From assembly GCA_023460155.1 (NCBI GenBank), contig JAEWRF010000194.1, positions 1 to 24,562 on the forward strand: a DNA stretch of 24,562 nucleotides. The letters run 5' to 3'. Numbering within the stretch: the stretch's first letter is position 1; every line of letters starts with the position of its first letter. The notes under the pieces were generated by a model that was not told the DNA's origin, searched no databases, and saw only the letters and a list, made by a program, of their open reading frames with translations. This DNA is from Bacillota bacterium. Lineage in GTDB: Bacteria > Bacillota > Clostridia > Oscillospirales > Acutalibacteraceae. This document shows positions 1 to 7,366 of the stretch, piece by piece. A program made the translations under genes and the position numbers.

Positions 1-839
1 GAGACAGCCACGGCGTAGTGAATGGCCTGTTCGATCGGCTCGCGGCGGGCCATACTGACGGCAAATCCCGCCACCATGCTGTCGCCGCAGCCCACCGTGT
101 TCACCACCGGGATATCGGGTGTGATGCCGTGATAGACACCCTCCCCGCATACGACGAGAACTCCGTCTTTCCCCAGTGACACGGCAACCATCCCGATTCC
201 GCTTTGATGCAGCTTTTTTGCGGCGGCGATCAGGTCGCTCCGCGAGCCGATATCCACGTTCAAAAGCTGGCGGATTTCGTCGGAATTCGGCTTAATCATC
301 GAGGGGCCAGCGCTCAAGGCGTTTTTCAGGGAACTGCCGCTGGAATCCAGAATGACCGGGATCTTCTGCCGCCGCGCCGCCTGTACGAGCACGCCGTAAA
401 AATCCTCCGGCACCCCTTTCGGCATGCTGCCGGAAATAGCCACCACGTCGGCTTTCGGGAGCTGAGCTTTATAATCGACCAGAAACTGCTGAACCTCCTC
501 CGAGGTTACGGGGTTGCCCGGTTCCAGGAATTCCGTGCTTTTGTTCGTCTCCGTATCCCGTACATTGATGCAGCAGCGCGTTTCCGCCTTAACGTGGGTA
601 AACCTTTTTTCGATTCGGTCTTCCCGGATCAGACTTTCAAACAGCATGCCGTTGCAGCCGCCCACTAAGCCCATTGCCGTGACGTTTTCTCCGGCGAGCG
701 CCGCTACCCGGGAAACGTTCAGTCCCTTCCCTCCGGCGGTGTTGTTCACTTCCCCGACGCGCATTACCTCGTGCGGGGAAAGGCGGTCCAGAACATACAG
801 TTTATCCACCGCGGCGTTCAGAGTGACCGTTAAAATCAT
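1..839 (-). CDS. PfkB-family 1-phosphofructokinase / tagatose-6-phosphate kinase, partial
   Basis: This is a ribokinase-like (PfkB) sugar-phosphate kinase of the 1-phosphofructokinase/LacC type. About 279 residues are present and the C-terminus, probably some 30 residues, lies beyond the left edge. It starts MILTVTLNAAVDKLYVLD. The PfkB N-terminal signature GGKGLNVSR is near residue 37, followed by ISGSMPKG, an IKPN stretch, and NTVGCGDSMVAGFA with the anion-hole GCGD and catalytic Asp. The start is supported by a ribosome binding site GGAGGTGTCCGC before ATG; that site overlaps the upstream gatD stop, 12 nt away. Established family knowledge: these enzymes phosphorylate fructose-1-P or tagatose-6-P at the free terminal hydroxyl to give ketose bisphosphates. 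With gatD and gatY in the same operon, tagatose-6-phosphate kinase is the most economical role. That is inference, and 1-phosphofructokinase remains possible. Confidence 0.9.
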   Translation of the reverse strand, partial: MILTVTLNAAVDKLYVLDRLSPHEVMRVGEVNNTAGGKGLNVSRVAALAGENVTAMGLVGGCNGMLFESLIREDRIEKRFTHVKAETRCCINVRDTETNKSTEFLEPGNPVTSEEVQQFLVDYKAQLPKADVVAISGSMPKGVPEDFYGVLVQAARRQKIPVILDSSGSSLKNALSAGPSMIKPNSDEIRQLLNVDIGSRSDLIAAAKKLHQSGIGMVAVSLGKDGVLVVCGEGVYHGITPDIPVVNTVGCGDSMVAGFAVSMARREPIEQAIHYAVAV

Positions 840-851
840 GCGGACACCTCC

Positions 852-1898
852 TTACTCGTTCATCAGCAATATCTTGCCGTGAACCTGCTCGGGGTGGTGG
901 AAACAGTCAAACGCTTCCGCGACCTTTGCCATCGGATACTTCCGGAAAATGAAGTCCGGGTCGAATTTCAGCTGGCCCGTGGCGAAATAGTGTGCGGTGA
1001 GCTCCCACTCCTTTCCCGGGAACGGGGACGAATAGCTCATCCAGCTGCCGGTCAGCTTGAATTCCTTGCGGTTCATATTCTCCCATTCGGCGGGCGTGAA
1101 GCTGAGATTGACATGCGGCGTGCCGATGCAGCAGATATGCGCCTTGTTCGCCGCGATTTCATAGGCAATATGAATGGTTGCGGGGTTCCCGGCGGCCTCG
1201 AACAGGAAATCGTAGCCCTTCCCGCCGGTCAGCTCCATACATTCTTTTTTGTAATCCGGGTTCTTCGTATTGATCACGGCATCCGCGCCCATGCGCTTCG
1301 CCAGTGCGAGGCGGCCTTCGTCGATATCGAACACCACCACTTTTTTCGCGCCGAAGATCTTTGCCCACTGCAGCGTGAAAATACCAATGGTTCCACACCC
1401 GAGCACGGCCACACAGCCGCCGCCCCGGTAATCGTTGCACATGACTCCGTGCAGCGCCACGGTGGAGGGCTCAAACATGGCCGCCTGCTCATAGGGAATG
1501 CTGCTGTCGTATTTGACGGCGTTCCCTTCCGGCATGACGACGTATTCGGCAAAGCTCCCCTGATCCCGGCTGCCGATGAAGCTGTAATGCTTGCAAAGGG
1601 AAAAATTCCCGTTCTGGCAGTCGTCGCATTTCATACAGGGAAGCAGCGGTGCGCCGGAGACGGTGTCGCCTACCTTGATACTGGTAACGCCTTCGCCCAC
1701 CTCAACCACGTCGCCGGAAAATTCGTGGCCGAGAACGATCGGATAAAAATGTGCGCCGTTGTGGAGAACCCTTGGCACGTCGCTGCCGCAAATGCCCGTC
1801 GCCCGGACATGAACTTTCACGGTGCCGGGCCGAACTTCCGGCGTCTCCCAGTCGGCATAGCGGATGTCTTCATTTGCATAAAGTACTGCTGCTTTCAT
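852..1898 (-). CDS. gatD: Zinc-dependent medium-chain dehydrogenase, galactitol-1-phosphate 5-dehydrogenase-like
   Basis: The protein has 348 residues, normal for the zinc alcohol dehydrogenase (MDR) family. Catalytic zinc ligands are visible as C37 in GICGSD and H58-E59 in LGHEF. The structural zinc site has four cysteines, C88, C91, C94 and C102. A Rossmann GCGTIG motif follows in the middle. Several blocks resemble E. coli GatD closely: NGAHFYPIVLGHEFSG, PLLPC, FIGSR and GSWMSYSSPFPGKEWE. The enzyme should oxidise galactitol-1-phosphate to tagatose-6-phosphate with NAD+, in the cytoplasm. A related polyol dehydrogenase acting on a free alditol cannot be excluded, because the operon also encodes an FGGY kinase. 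The start overlaps the stop of the upstream kinase gene by 4 nt (ATGA), indicating translational coupling. Confidence 0.88.
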   Translation of the reverse strand: MKAAVLYANEDIRYADWETPEVRPGTVKVHVRATGICGSDVPRVLHNGAHFYPIVLGHEFSGDVVEVGEGVTSIKVGDTVSGAPLLPCMKCDDCQNGNFSLCKHYSFIGSRDQGSFAEYVVMPEGNAVKYDSSIPYEQAAMFEPSTVALHGVMCNDYRGGGCVAVLGCGTIGIFTLQWAKIFGAKKVVVFDIDEGRLALAKRMGADAVINTKNPDYKKECMELTGGKGYDFLFEAAGNPATIHIAYEIAANKAHICCIGTPHVNLSFTPAEWENMNRKEFKLTGSWMSYSSPFPGKEWELTAHYFATGQLKFDPDFIFRKYPMAKVAEAFDCFHHPEQVHGKILLMNE

Positions 1899-3412
1899 GA
1901 ATTTTTCACCCCATGCATGATATTTTTCAAACTCTGATATAACTCAAGGTAAACGGCGTAGCCCTCGTCGTAAACAGCCGCGTTTTCCGGATTCGGAACA
2001 AATTCGCGCCGCACTGTCACCGTACGCCCCACCGCGTCCTCAAAATCACGGTAGACCCCCGTCCCGACTCCGGCCAGAATGGCCGCGCCCAGCGCCGTTG
2101 CGGTATCCGCGGAAGGAACGTCGATTTTCTTCCCCGTAATGTCCGCTTTCAGCTGCGTCCACAGTCTGCTGTTGGCGGCGCCGCCCATGGAGCGGAGCGT
2201 TTCCGCGCGGGCCCCCGCCTGCTCGGCTGTCTCCAGATTGTGCCGCAGGGAATAGGCGACACCTTCCATCACCGCGCGGGCGAAATGCGCCCGCGTTTTG
2301 GAAAAATCGATGCCGTAGAATACTCCTTTGGCGTCCGGGTCCCAGATTGGGCTGCGCTCGCCCGCCATATACGGGAGGAATACAAGCCCTTCGCTTCCGG
2401 CAGGAACTTTCTGCGCGGCGGCATCCATTTCCGCAAGGGAATTGGTCCCCTTTGCCTTTGCGGCCGCCCGCTCCTCTGCGCAGAATTCCTGCTCAAACCA
2501 GTTTACGGTTCCGCCTCCGCCGACGCTCCCGCCCTGCAGAAGCCACCGCCCAGGTACGACGTGCGCCCCCAAAATCAGGCGCGGGTCCATCCGGCAGGTA
2601 TCCATACAAATGCTCATGCCGCCCGCCTGGCCGCCCTGCTCCTGTGTTTCCCCCGGATGGACGACGCCGGCGCCCAGCGTGCCGCACGCGGCGTCCAGAC
2701 CGCCCGCCACAACGGGAATTCCTGCCCGCAGGCCCGTTGCTTCCGCCGCTTCCGGCGTCACAGTTCCAACAACCGCATCGCAGGGAACAATTTCCGGCAG
2801 CAGCGCAGGGTCGACGCCCATCTCGCGGCACAGCTCCTGATTCCAGACGCCGTGCGCCATATCGTAGCAATTCCAGCCGTAGCCCTGACTCGGTTCCTGC
2901 GTCACCGCGCCGGTCAGCCGGTAGGCGATAAAGCTGTTGGACTGCAGAATCTTGTATGTATTCCGGTAAACCTCCGGCTGCTGCTCTTTGTACCACAGAA
3001 CTTTCGGCATGGTATACATCGGCTGCACCGGGTTCCCGTTGGTGCGGAACAGCCTCTCTTCGCCGAACCGTGCTTTCAGGTCCGCGCAGATCTTCTGCGA
3101 GCGCGTATCCATCCAGATGGGAGTATCGCACAGCACCTTGCCCCGCCGGTCGACGGCAATGGCGCTCCAGCTCTGTCCGTCCACGCCGATGCCAACAATC
3201 TCAGCGGCTCTGACGCCCTTTTGAAACAGTTCCCGGATCGCCTCACAAACGGCGTCCCACCAGTCTTCCGGATTCTGCTCCGCCCACCCCGGGTGAGGAT
3301 AGCGCACGGGATAGCTCCGGTTCGACTGCGCAAGCACCGTGCCGTCCGGAGAAAAGGCTGCCGCTTTGCAGGAAGAAGTTCCGATGTCGATTCCGAGAAG
3401 CACTTCGTTCAT
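1895..3412 (-). CDS. FGGY-family carbohydrate kinase (xylulokinase-like)
   Basis: A 505-residue sugar kinase of the FGGY/ASKHA fold. It has the N-terminal phosphate motif GIDIGTSSCK (residues 7-16), a PGWAEQNPEDWW block typical of xylulokinases, IWMDTRS near residue 100, the catalytic Asp as D240 in GGLDAACGTLGAG, and the C-terminal block MGGAANSRLWTQLKADITG. It phosphorylates a free ketose, polyol or related sugar with ATP. The substrate cannot be read from the sequence: the glycine-rich GGQAGGMS and GGSVGGGG segments are not those of E. coli XylB. It sits between gatY (13 nt upstream) and gatD (4-nt overlap), so it belongs to the same operon. A classical PTS-fed galactitol pathway would not need it, so it may give a PTS-independent entry or widen the range to other polyols (inference). 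Confidence 0.88.
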   Translation of the reverse strand: MNEVLLGIDIGTSSCKAAAFSPDGTVLAQSNRSYPVRYPHPGWAEQNPEDWWDAVCEAIRELFQKGVRAAEIVGIGVDGQSWSAIAVDRRGKVLCDTPIWMDTRSQKICADLKARFGEERLFRTNGNPVQPMYTMPKVLWYKEQQPEVYRNTYKILQSNSFIAYRLTGAVTQEPSQGYGWNCYDMAHGVWNQELCREMGVDPALLPEIVPCDAVVGTVTPEAAEATGLRAGIPVVAGGLDAACGTLGAGVVHPGETQEQGGQAGGMSICMDTCRMDPRLILGAHVVPGRWLLQGGSVGGGGTVNWFEQEFCAEERAAAKAKGTNSLAEMDAAAQKVPAGSEGLVFLPYMAGERSPIWDPDAKGVFYGIDFSKTRAHFARAVMEGVAYSLRHNLETAEQAGARAETLRSMGGAANSRLWTQLKADITGKKIDVPSADTATALGAAILAGVGTGVYRDFEDAVGRTVTVRREFVPNPENAAVYDEGYAVYLELYQSLKNIMHGVKNS

Positions 3413-3425
3413 GACTTCACCCTGC

Positions 3426-4274
3426 TTACGCCTTCCCGTCGCAACCGCATACGCGCATGCGATTCTTGACCAGTTCCTTTACGCGTTCGCGTCCGACCTT
3501 ACCGTAGGCCTTCGGATCGAAGGTATCCGGTTTCTCTCTCAGCACTTCCTTCACCCCGTCGCTGTACGCGATGCGAAGCTCGGTTGCAAAATTGACCTTG
3601 CAGATTCCGCGGCGCACACATTCCCGGATCGCTTCGTCGGAAAGGCCCGAGGCGCCGTGCAGCACCATCGGCACGGTGAGCATTCCCTTCAGCTTTGCGA
3701 TCAGCTCCGTGTTCAGAACCGGTGTTGTCTTATACACGCCATGAGCGGTTCCCACGCCCACCGCCATGCAGAAGAGGCCCGTTTCCTTTTCAAACCGAAC
3801 CGCCTCTTCCGGAATGGTGTAGCCCGCATCCTCGCAAACGAGGTCGTCTTCTTTTCCGCCGACCCGGCCGATTTCCCCTTCCACGGGAATCCCGGACGGT
3901 TCGCACATCTCCACGACCTTGCGGGTCAGAGCGATATTTTCTTCCAGCGGAAGCTTGCTCCCGTCGATCATGATGCTGGTATAGCCCGCCCGAAGCGCCT
4001 GCGCGCAAAGCTCGAAGCTGTTGCCGTGATCCAGATGCAGAACAACGGGAACATCGGCTTTTTCCGCCAGCGCTTTCACGTTGGCGTAGTACAGGTCCGG
4101 CCCGGCATATTTTACGGTGGAAGGAGTCGTCTGCAGCATCACCGGAGCATGCAGTTCCTCTGCCGCTCCGATAATGGCCTGCGCCATTTCCATGTTTTCA
4201 ACATTGAAAGCCCCGACGGCATATCCGCCTTCCTGCGCTTTCAGCAAAATCTTTTTTGATGTTTCCAAAGACAT
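3426..4274 (-). CDS. gatY: Class II ketose-bisphosphate aldolase, tagatose-1,6-bisphosphate aldolase type
   Basis: A 282-residue class II (zinc) aldolase, full length for the GatY/KbaY/FbaA family. Visible active-site residues are D82 and zinc ligand H83 in HLDHG, H178 in GTAHG and H206 in LHGASG, with the phosphate-binding GASGLS loop and a C-terminal NFATELR segment. It cleaves tagatose-1,6-bisphosphate or fructose-1,6-bisphosphate to dihydroxyacetone phosphate and glyceraldehyde-3-phosphate. GatY/KbaY assignment rather than fructose-bisphosphate aldolase rests on sequence style and on gatD in the operon. It is the first gene of the operon. Its start has an AAGGGAAGA-type ribosome binding site, and the leader of about 138 nt from the proposed promoter carries two LacI-type operators. 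Confidence 0.87.
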   Translation of the reverse strand: MSLETSKKILLKAQEGGYAVGAFNVENMEMAQAIIGAAEELHAPVMLQTTPSTVKYAGPDLYYANVKALAEKADVPVVLHLDHGNSFELCAQALRAGYTSIMIDGSKLPLEENIALTRKVVEMCEPSGIPVEGEIGRVGGKEDDLVCEDAGYTIPEEAVRFEKETGLFCMAVGVGTAHGVYKTTPVLNTELIAKLKGMLTVPMVLHGASGLSDEAIRECVRRGICKVNFATELRIAYSDGVKEVLREKPDTFDPKAYGKVGRERVKELVKNRMRVCGCDGKA

Positions 4275-4307
4275 TGCGGCATCTTCCCTTCTAAAATCGG
4301 CAATAAG

Positions 4308-4319
4308 TTAAACGTTTAA
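4308..4319. promoter_or_regulatory. LacI-type operator in the gat leader
   Basis: A perfect 12-bp palindrome TTAAACGTTTAA lies 34 nt upstream of the gatY start and about 95 nt downstream of the proposed transcription start. It shares the AAACGTTT core with the site in front of the lacI gene. Binding there would act as a roadblock or auxiliary looping operator (inference). Confidence 0.65.
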
Positions 4320-4400
4320 TTTTTTGCGTTTAAGGTAAAGCCCATGAATGCCGCAGATTTCCGCAAGTTATGTACGCATTTATCATGGACTTTTAAAAAT

Positions 4401-4410
4401 GAAACGTTCT
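4401..4410. promoter_or_regulatory. LacI-type operator at the gat transcription start
   Basis: GAAACGTTCT carries the AACGTT core about 8 bp downstream of the proposed -10 box. This is the same geometry as the operator at the lacI promoter, so it probably overlaps the transcription start and is the main repression site. It is imperfect compared with the other three sites. Confidence 0.5.
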
Positions 4411-4418
4411 ACTTTTGA

Positions 4419-4447
4419 AGTATATCACCGAGGTTAGTTTTTGTCAA
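4419..4447 (-). promoter_or_regulatory. Sigma-A-type promoter of the gat operon
   Basis: On the minus strand TTGACA (4442-4447) is followed after exactly 17 nt by TATACT (4419-4424), the -10 being preceded by TGA (extended -10). This is near consensus for a housekeeping promoter reading into gatY. Confidence 0.7.
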
Positions 4448-4453
4448 GCAGGT

Positions 4454-4524
4454 TAAAAAAATTCTTCCGGTACGCCCGCCTATGCTGGAATTAATCCCGC
4501 AGTCGGCTTCTGTACCGGAAGAAT
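4454..4524 (-). terminator. Terminator downstream of lacI
   Basis: A perfect 13-bp inverted repeat (4461-4473 with 4512-4524, CTTCCGGTAC / GTACCGGAAG core) encloses a 38-nt loop. On the minus strand it is followed by a T-run (4454-4460). It lies 72 nt after the lacI stop and just before the gat promoter. The long loop is unusual, but arm length and T-run support an intrinsic terminator. Confidence 0.6.
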
Positions 4525-4534
4525 GAAACGTTTC
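4525..4534. promoter_or_regulatory. LacI-type operator downstream of lacI
   Basis: A perfect 10-bp palindrome GAAACGTTTC directly abuts the terminator arm. It lies about 124 bp upstream (centre to centre) of the operator at the gat start site, a position suited to DNA looping (inference). Confidence 0.55.
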
Positions 4535-4596
4535 TAAATATCGTTGCCCGAATCACAGGCACGCCGGAACTTTGAAAGGGCAGATTTGGCCTGTGC

Positions 4597-5601
4597 TCAG
4601 AGCTCACGGACGGACGCGCCCTCCTGAAGGGTGGTGGAGAGGGAAACCGCAACCGGGGAAACCGGAACGCTGCCGGTCAGGTGCTCCAGCAAAAGCTTGG
4701 CCGTCTGAGCGCCGATCTGTTCCAGCGGCTGTGTGACAATGGTCAGCTGAGGATGCGTGATGCGGGAGAGGTCCATATTGTCGAACCCGATGACGGAAAT
4801 TTCGTCGGGAATCTTCAGTCCCATCTCATTGACCGCAATGACGGCGCCCAGCGTCATTTCATAGTTGGTGACAAACACCGCGGTCACCCGGCTTTGCAGA
4901 AGCAGGCGGCGCATGCTTTCGTAGCCGCCCTGTACCGTGTAGTCGCCGTGAAGAATATTGTCTTCGTTAACCGGCAGGCTGAAAGAATCAAAAGCGTCAA
5001 AATAGCCTTTTAACCGCTGTTTGGAGGTAAACACATCCTCGGGGCCGACGATAATTCCGATTTCCCTATGTTTATGCTGCAAAAGATAGGAAATTGCTGT
5101 TTTTGCAGCGGCGGTATTGTCAATCAGAACAGAATCGGCAATCCCGGTAAGTGAATCGATCGGCCGGTCGATGAGGACAATCGGGATCTTTTTCTCAACG
5201 GCAGGCTGCAGATGGTGACCGTCCTTGCACACCGGCATGTTGACGATGCCGTCCACCATCTTGCCCAACAGAAAATGCACCGCTTCGCATTCCAGTTTCT
5301 CGTTGGTATGGCAGTCGCAGATAATGCTGCTGTAGCCCTGCCCGCGGAGAACCTCTTCCATTTTCGTCACGATCTGCGTGACGAAAAGGTTCGAAAGCTC
5401 CGGTATAATAACGCCGATCGTACGGCTTTTATTTGATTTGAGTCCCCGCGCATATTCATTCACGGTATAGTTCAGCTTTTTAATGGCCCGTTCAACAGCG
5501 ACGCGGTTTTTCTCCTTCAGCGTAGCGCCATTCATATATTTGGAAACCGTGGCGATGCTGAGACCCGTTTCACGGGCAATATCTTTAATGGTCGCCGCCA
5601 T
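4597..5601 (-). CDS. LacI-family transcriptional regulator of the gat operon
   Basis: A 334-residue LacI/GalR regulator of normal length. The N-terminal helix-turn-helix is textbook (residues 4-23, IKDIARETGLSIATVSKYMN), followed by the hinge helix region ending near NEYARGLKSNKSRTIGVIIP and a periplasmic-binding-protein-like effector domain, with FDNMDLSRITHPQLTIV near the C-terminus. It is transcribed in the same direction as the gat operon but from its own promoter, with a terminator between them. A GGAGGACTT ribosome binding site precedes the ATG. The palindrome TAAAACGTTTTA over its own start site, and AAACGTTT sites around the gat promoter, argue for autoregulation and control of the downstream operon. 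The effector is unknown; a sugar phosphate or polyol of the pathway is likely (inference). Confidence 0.92.
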   Translation of the reverse strand: MAATIKDIARETGLSIATVSKYMNGATLKEKNRVAVERAIKKLNYTVNEYARGLKSNKSRTIGVIIPELSNLFVTQIVTKMEEVLRGQGYSSIICDCHTNEKLECEAVHFLLGKMVDGIVNMPVCKDGHHLQPAVEKKIPIVLIDRPIDSLTGIADSVLIDNTAAAKTAISYLLQHKHREIGIIVGPEDVFTSKQRLKGYFDAFDSFSLPVNEDNILHGDYTVQGGYESMRRLLLQSRVTAVFVTNYEMTLGAVIAVNEMGLKIPDEISVIGFDNMDLSRITHPQLTIVTQPLEQIGAQTAKLLLEHLTGSVPVSPVAVSLSTTLQEGASVREL

Positions 5602-5613
5602 AAGTCCTCCTTG

Positions 5614-5625
5614 TAAAACGTTTTA
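5614..5625. promoter_or_regulatory. Autoregulatory LacI-type operator
   Basis: A perfect 12-bp palindrome TAAAACGTTTTA sits directly upstream of the lacI ribosome binding site. It begins 10 bp downstream of the proposed -10 box, so it covers the transcribed start region. Confidence 0.65.
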
Positions 5626-5635
5626 TTTGTCTATA

Positions 5636-5664
5636 AAAATATCACAGAAATCATACCGTGTCAA
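5636..5664 (-). promoter_or_regulatory. Promoter of the LacI-family gene
   Basis: On the minus strand a consensus -35 TTGACA (5659-5664), a 17-nt spacer and -10 TATTTT (5636-5641). Confidence 0.55.
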
Positions 5665-5726
5665 TTCGAAACAGAGCAACAGAATTCAGGTGCTGCTCGG
5701 GACTTGAAAAATAAACCGTTTCCCTT

Positions 5727-5779
5727 CGCTGAGGAAAGCCCTTTCACGCACGGCAGACGGGCTCTCACGCAGCGTTTTT
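5727..5779 (+). terminator. Terminator-like hairpin on the plus strand, between lacI and the patatin gene
   Basis: CGCTG/CAGCG (5727-5731, 5770-5774) and AGCCC/GGGCT (5737-5741, 5759-5763) can pair and are followed by five T residues. No protein gene ends upstream on this strand, so it could end a small RNA or antisense transcript starting near 5640-5700, or be fortuitous. The rest of 5665-5833 holds no gene that I can support. Confidence 0.3.
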
Positions 5780-5833
5780 GGCTCATTTCGCTTTTTCGCC
5801 GCACCGATTCCATCAATCCGGCTGGAAAACATG

Positions 5834-5861
5834 TTTGCAGCTTCCCCGTCTGTGTTATACT
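5834..5861 (+). promoter_or_regulatory. Promoter of the patatin-like gene
   Basis: TTTGCA, a 16-nt spacer and TATACT, with TGT directly before the -10 (extended -10). It lies about 40 nt upstream of the chosen start codon. Confidence 0.5.
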
Positions 5862-5902
5862 ATAAAAAGAATAATTTCATCAGAAAAACGGAGATGAAAA
5901 GG

Positions 5903-6763
5903 ATGGACGGAATCATCGACGCAGGCGGCGGGCTCCGGGGAATTTACGGAGCCGGCGTTTTTGACTATTGCCTGGACCGCGGAATCCGCTTCGGCTACTG
6001 CATCGGCATATCCGCAGGCAGCGCCAACATTGCTTCCTACCTTGCGAAGCAGAGGGGCCGAAACTACCGGTTCTACATGGAATACGCTTTCCGGAAGCAA
6101 TATATGAGCCTCGGCAACCTGGTCCGCACCGGCTCCTACCTTGACCTGGATTACGTTTACGGCGGGCTTTCCAACCAAGACGGCGAAAACCCGCTGAATT
6201 ATGAGGCACTTGAAAAATCGGACAGCATCATAAAGGTCGTCGCGCTGAACGCGCAAACGGGTGAAACCGTCTATTTTGATAAGAGGGATATGGCGCAGGA
6301 CGACTACCATATTCTGAAAGCTTCCTCCAACCTGCCCGTGGTCAACCGGCCTTATTGGGCGAACGGCATTCCCTGCTATGACGGAGGGATGGCGGACCCC
6401 ATTCCGCTGAAAAAGGCCTTTGAGGACGGATGCGGCAAGGTTGCCGTGATTCTCACAAAGCCGAGAGATCTCCTCCGGGAACAGAAAAAGGACGTCCCTC
6501 CTGCCAGGCTCCTGCGGCGCCGGTATCCGGCAGCCGCCGACCAGCTTCTGCTCCGCTACAAAAAATACAACGACGGAGTAGCGCTTGCGAAAAAACTGGA
6601 GCAGCAGGGAAAGGCGCTGATTATCGCACCGGATGACTGCTGCGGTATGAGCACCCTGACAAAAAGCCGGAAAAGCATGGAGCAGATGTACCAAAAGGGA
6701 TACAGCGATGCGGCCGCCCTTCCGGAATTTCTCCGCTCCGGTGAGATTACGATCCCGGCATAG
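5903..6763 (+). CDS. Patatin-like phospholipase family protein
   Basis: A 286-residue alpha/beta serine hydrolase of the patatin (RssA-like) family. The oxyanion-hole motif GGGLRG is at residues 8-13, the nucleophile is S37 in GISAGS, and the catalytic dyad aspartate is D160 in YDGGMADPIP. It should hydrolyse acyl esters of phospholipids or other lipids; the physiological substrate is unknown. The open frame extends upstream to 5831, but that ATG precedes the promoter -10. An in-frame ATG at 5894 would leave no spacing to GGAG (5890-5893). The ATG at 5903 has GGAG nine nt upstream and gives the usual family N-terminus MDGIIDAGGG. There is no signal peptide, so it is probably cytoplasmic. It appears monocistronic and is convergent with the next gene. 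Confidence 0.85.
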   Translation: MDGIIDAGGGLRGIYGAGVFDYCLDRGIRFGYCIGISAGSANIASYLAKQRGRNYRFYMEYAFRKQYMSLGNLVRTGSYLDLDYVYGGLSNQDGENPLNYEALEKSDSIIKVVALNAQTGETVYFDKRDMAQDDYHILKASSNLPVVNRPYWANGIPCYDGGMADPIPLKKAFEDGCGKVAVILTKPRDLLREQKKDVPPARLLRRRYPAAADQLLLRYKKYNDGVALAKKLEQQGKALIIAPDDCCGMSTLTKSRKSMEQMYQKGYSDAAALPEFLRSGEITIPA

Positions 6764-6780
6764 GGGAACCTTCCCCGTTT
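6763..6780 (+). terminator. Short hairpin after the patatin-like gene
   Basis: GGGGAA-CC-TTCCCC followed by GTTT directly at the stop codon, between convergent genes. The stem is short and the T-tract weak. Confidence 0.3.
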
Positions 6781-6797
6781 GGCCGGAATACTTTGAA

Positions 6798-7280
6798 TCA
6801 GAACGTCAGACGCATATCGTACCAGACGGCTCCGCCGTGAACGGATTTCGACACTCCTTCGTTCCGATAACCGAATTTTTCATAATAATGGATCAGCTTT
6901 TCCTTGCAGGTGAGAATACAGCCCCTGCGCCCCTGCGCACGGGCATCGGAAATAACCCGCTCCATGATCCGCGCGGCTGCGCCGCGCCTGCGGTAAGCCG
7001 GAACGGTGTTCACGCCGAAAATCGCCTGCCACGCGCCCGCCTCCCGGTGCAGCCCGGCGTCTTCGAACATTTCGTCCCGGATCACCGGTTCATCCGTGAC
7101 CATTCCGTCGATGAACCCGACCAGTTTTCCGTCCTCCTCCAGCAGCCAGAAATGGCCGGGGTAAGCGCGGAGCCGGGCTTCTAAATCCGCTTCCGACGCC
7201 GCTTCCGCAGGCGGGAAGCACTCCGCCTCCACCGCGGTGACAGCCGGAAGATCCGATAAAACAGCAGTTCTGATATTCAC
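6798..7280 (-). CDS. GNAT-family N-acetyltransferase
   Basis: A 160-residue single-domain GNAT acetyltransferase, typical length. The acetyl-CoA pyrophosphate-binding motif is in VNTVPAYRRRGAAARIM (R/Q-x-x-G-x-A type), preceded by the beta4 strand and followed by the HYYEKFGYRNEGVS motif B segment. The start is GTG with GGAGG six nt upstream. It acetylates a small amine or protein amino group with acetyl-CoA; the substrate cannot be told from sequence. It follows the MarR-GNAT gene on the same strand, but a strong hairpin separates them and no separate promoter was recognised, so co-transcription by read-through is possible. Confidence 0.85.
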   Translation of the reverse strand: MNIRTAVLSDLPAVTAVEAECFPPAEAASEADLEARLRAYPGHFWLLEEDGKLVGFIDGMVTDEPVIRDEMFEDAGLHREAGAWQAIFGVNTVPAYRRRGAAARIMERVISDARAQGRRGCILTCKEKLIHYYEKFGYRNEGVSKSVHGGAVWYDMRLTF

Positions 7281-7304
7281 AGGAAACCTCCCAAAACGTT
7301 CCGC

Positions 7305-7340
7305 AAAACGGACGGCCGGGGCTTGTGCCGGGGCCGTCCG
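7305..7340 (-). terminator. Terminator after the MarR-GNAT gene
   Basis: A 9-bp GC stem CGGACGGCC/GGCCGTCCG (7309-7317, 7332-7340) is followed on the minus strand by TTTT and a further T-rich stretch. It lies 27 nt past the stop codon. Confidence 0.55.
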
Positions 7341-7366
7341 AAGGGAATTATTTTTCTATTATAAAC

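Noticed and set aside
4525..4534. Reading of the AAACGTTT palindromes as catabolite-repression (cre) sites
   Set aside because: The spacing of the arms is shorter than the usual 14-bp cre pattern, and the sites cluster only around the local LacI-family gene and its target, which favours the local regulator.
5831..5902. Longer N-terminus for the patatin-like protein
   Set aside because: The upstream ATG lies before the -10 box of the proposed promoter, and the extra residues do not match the family's usual start.
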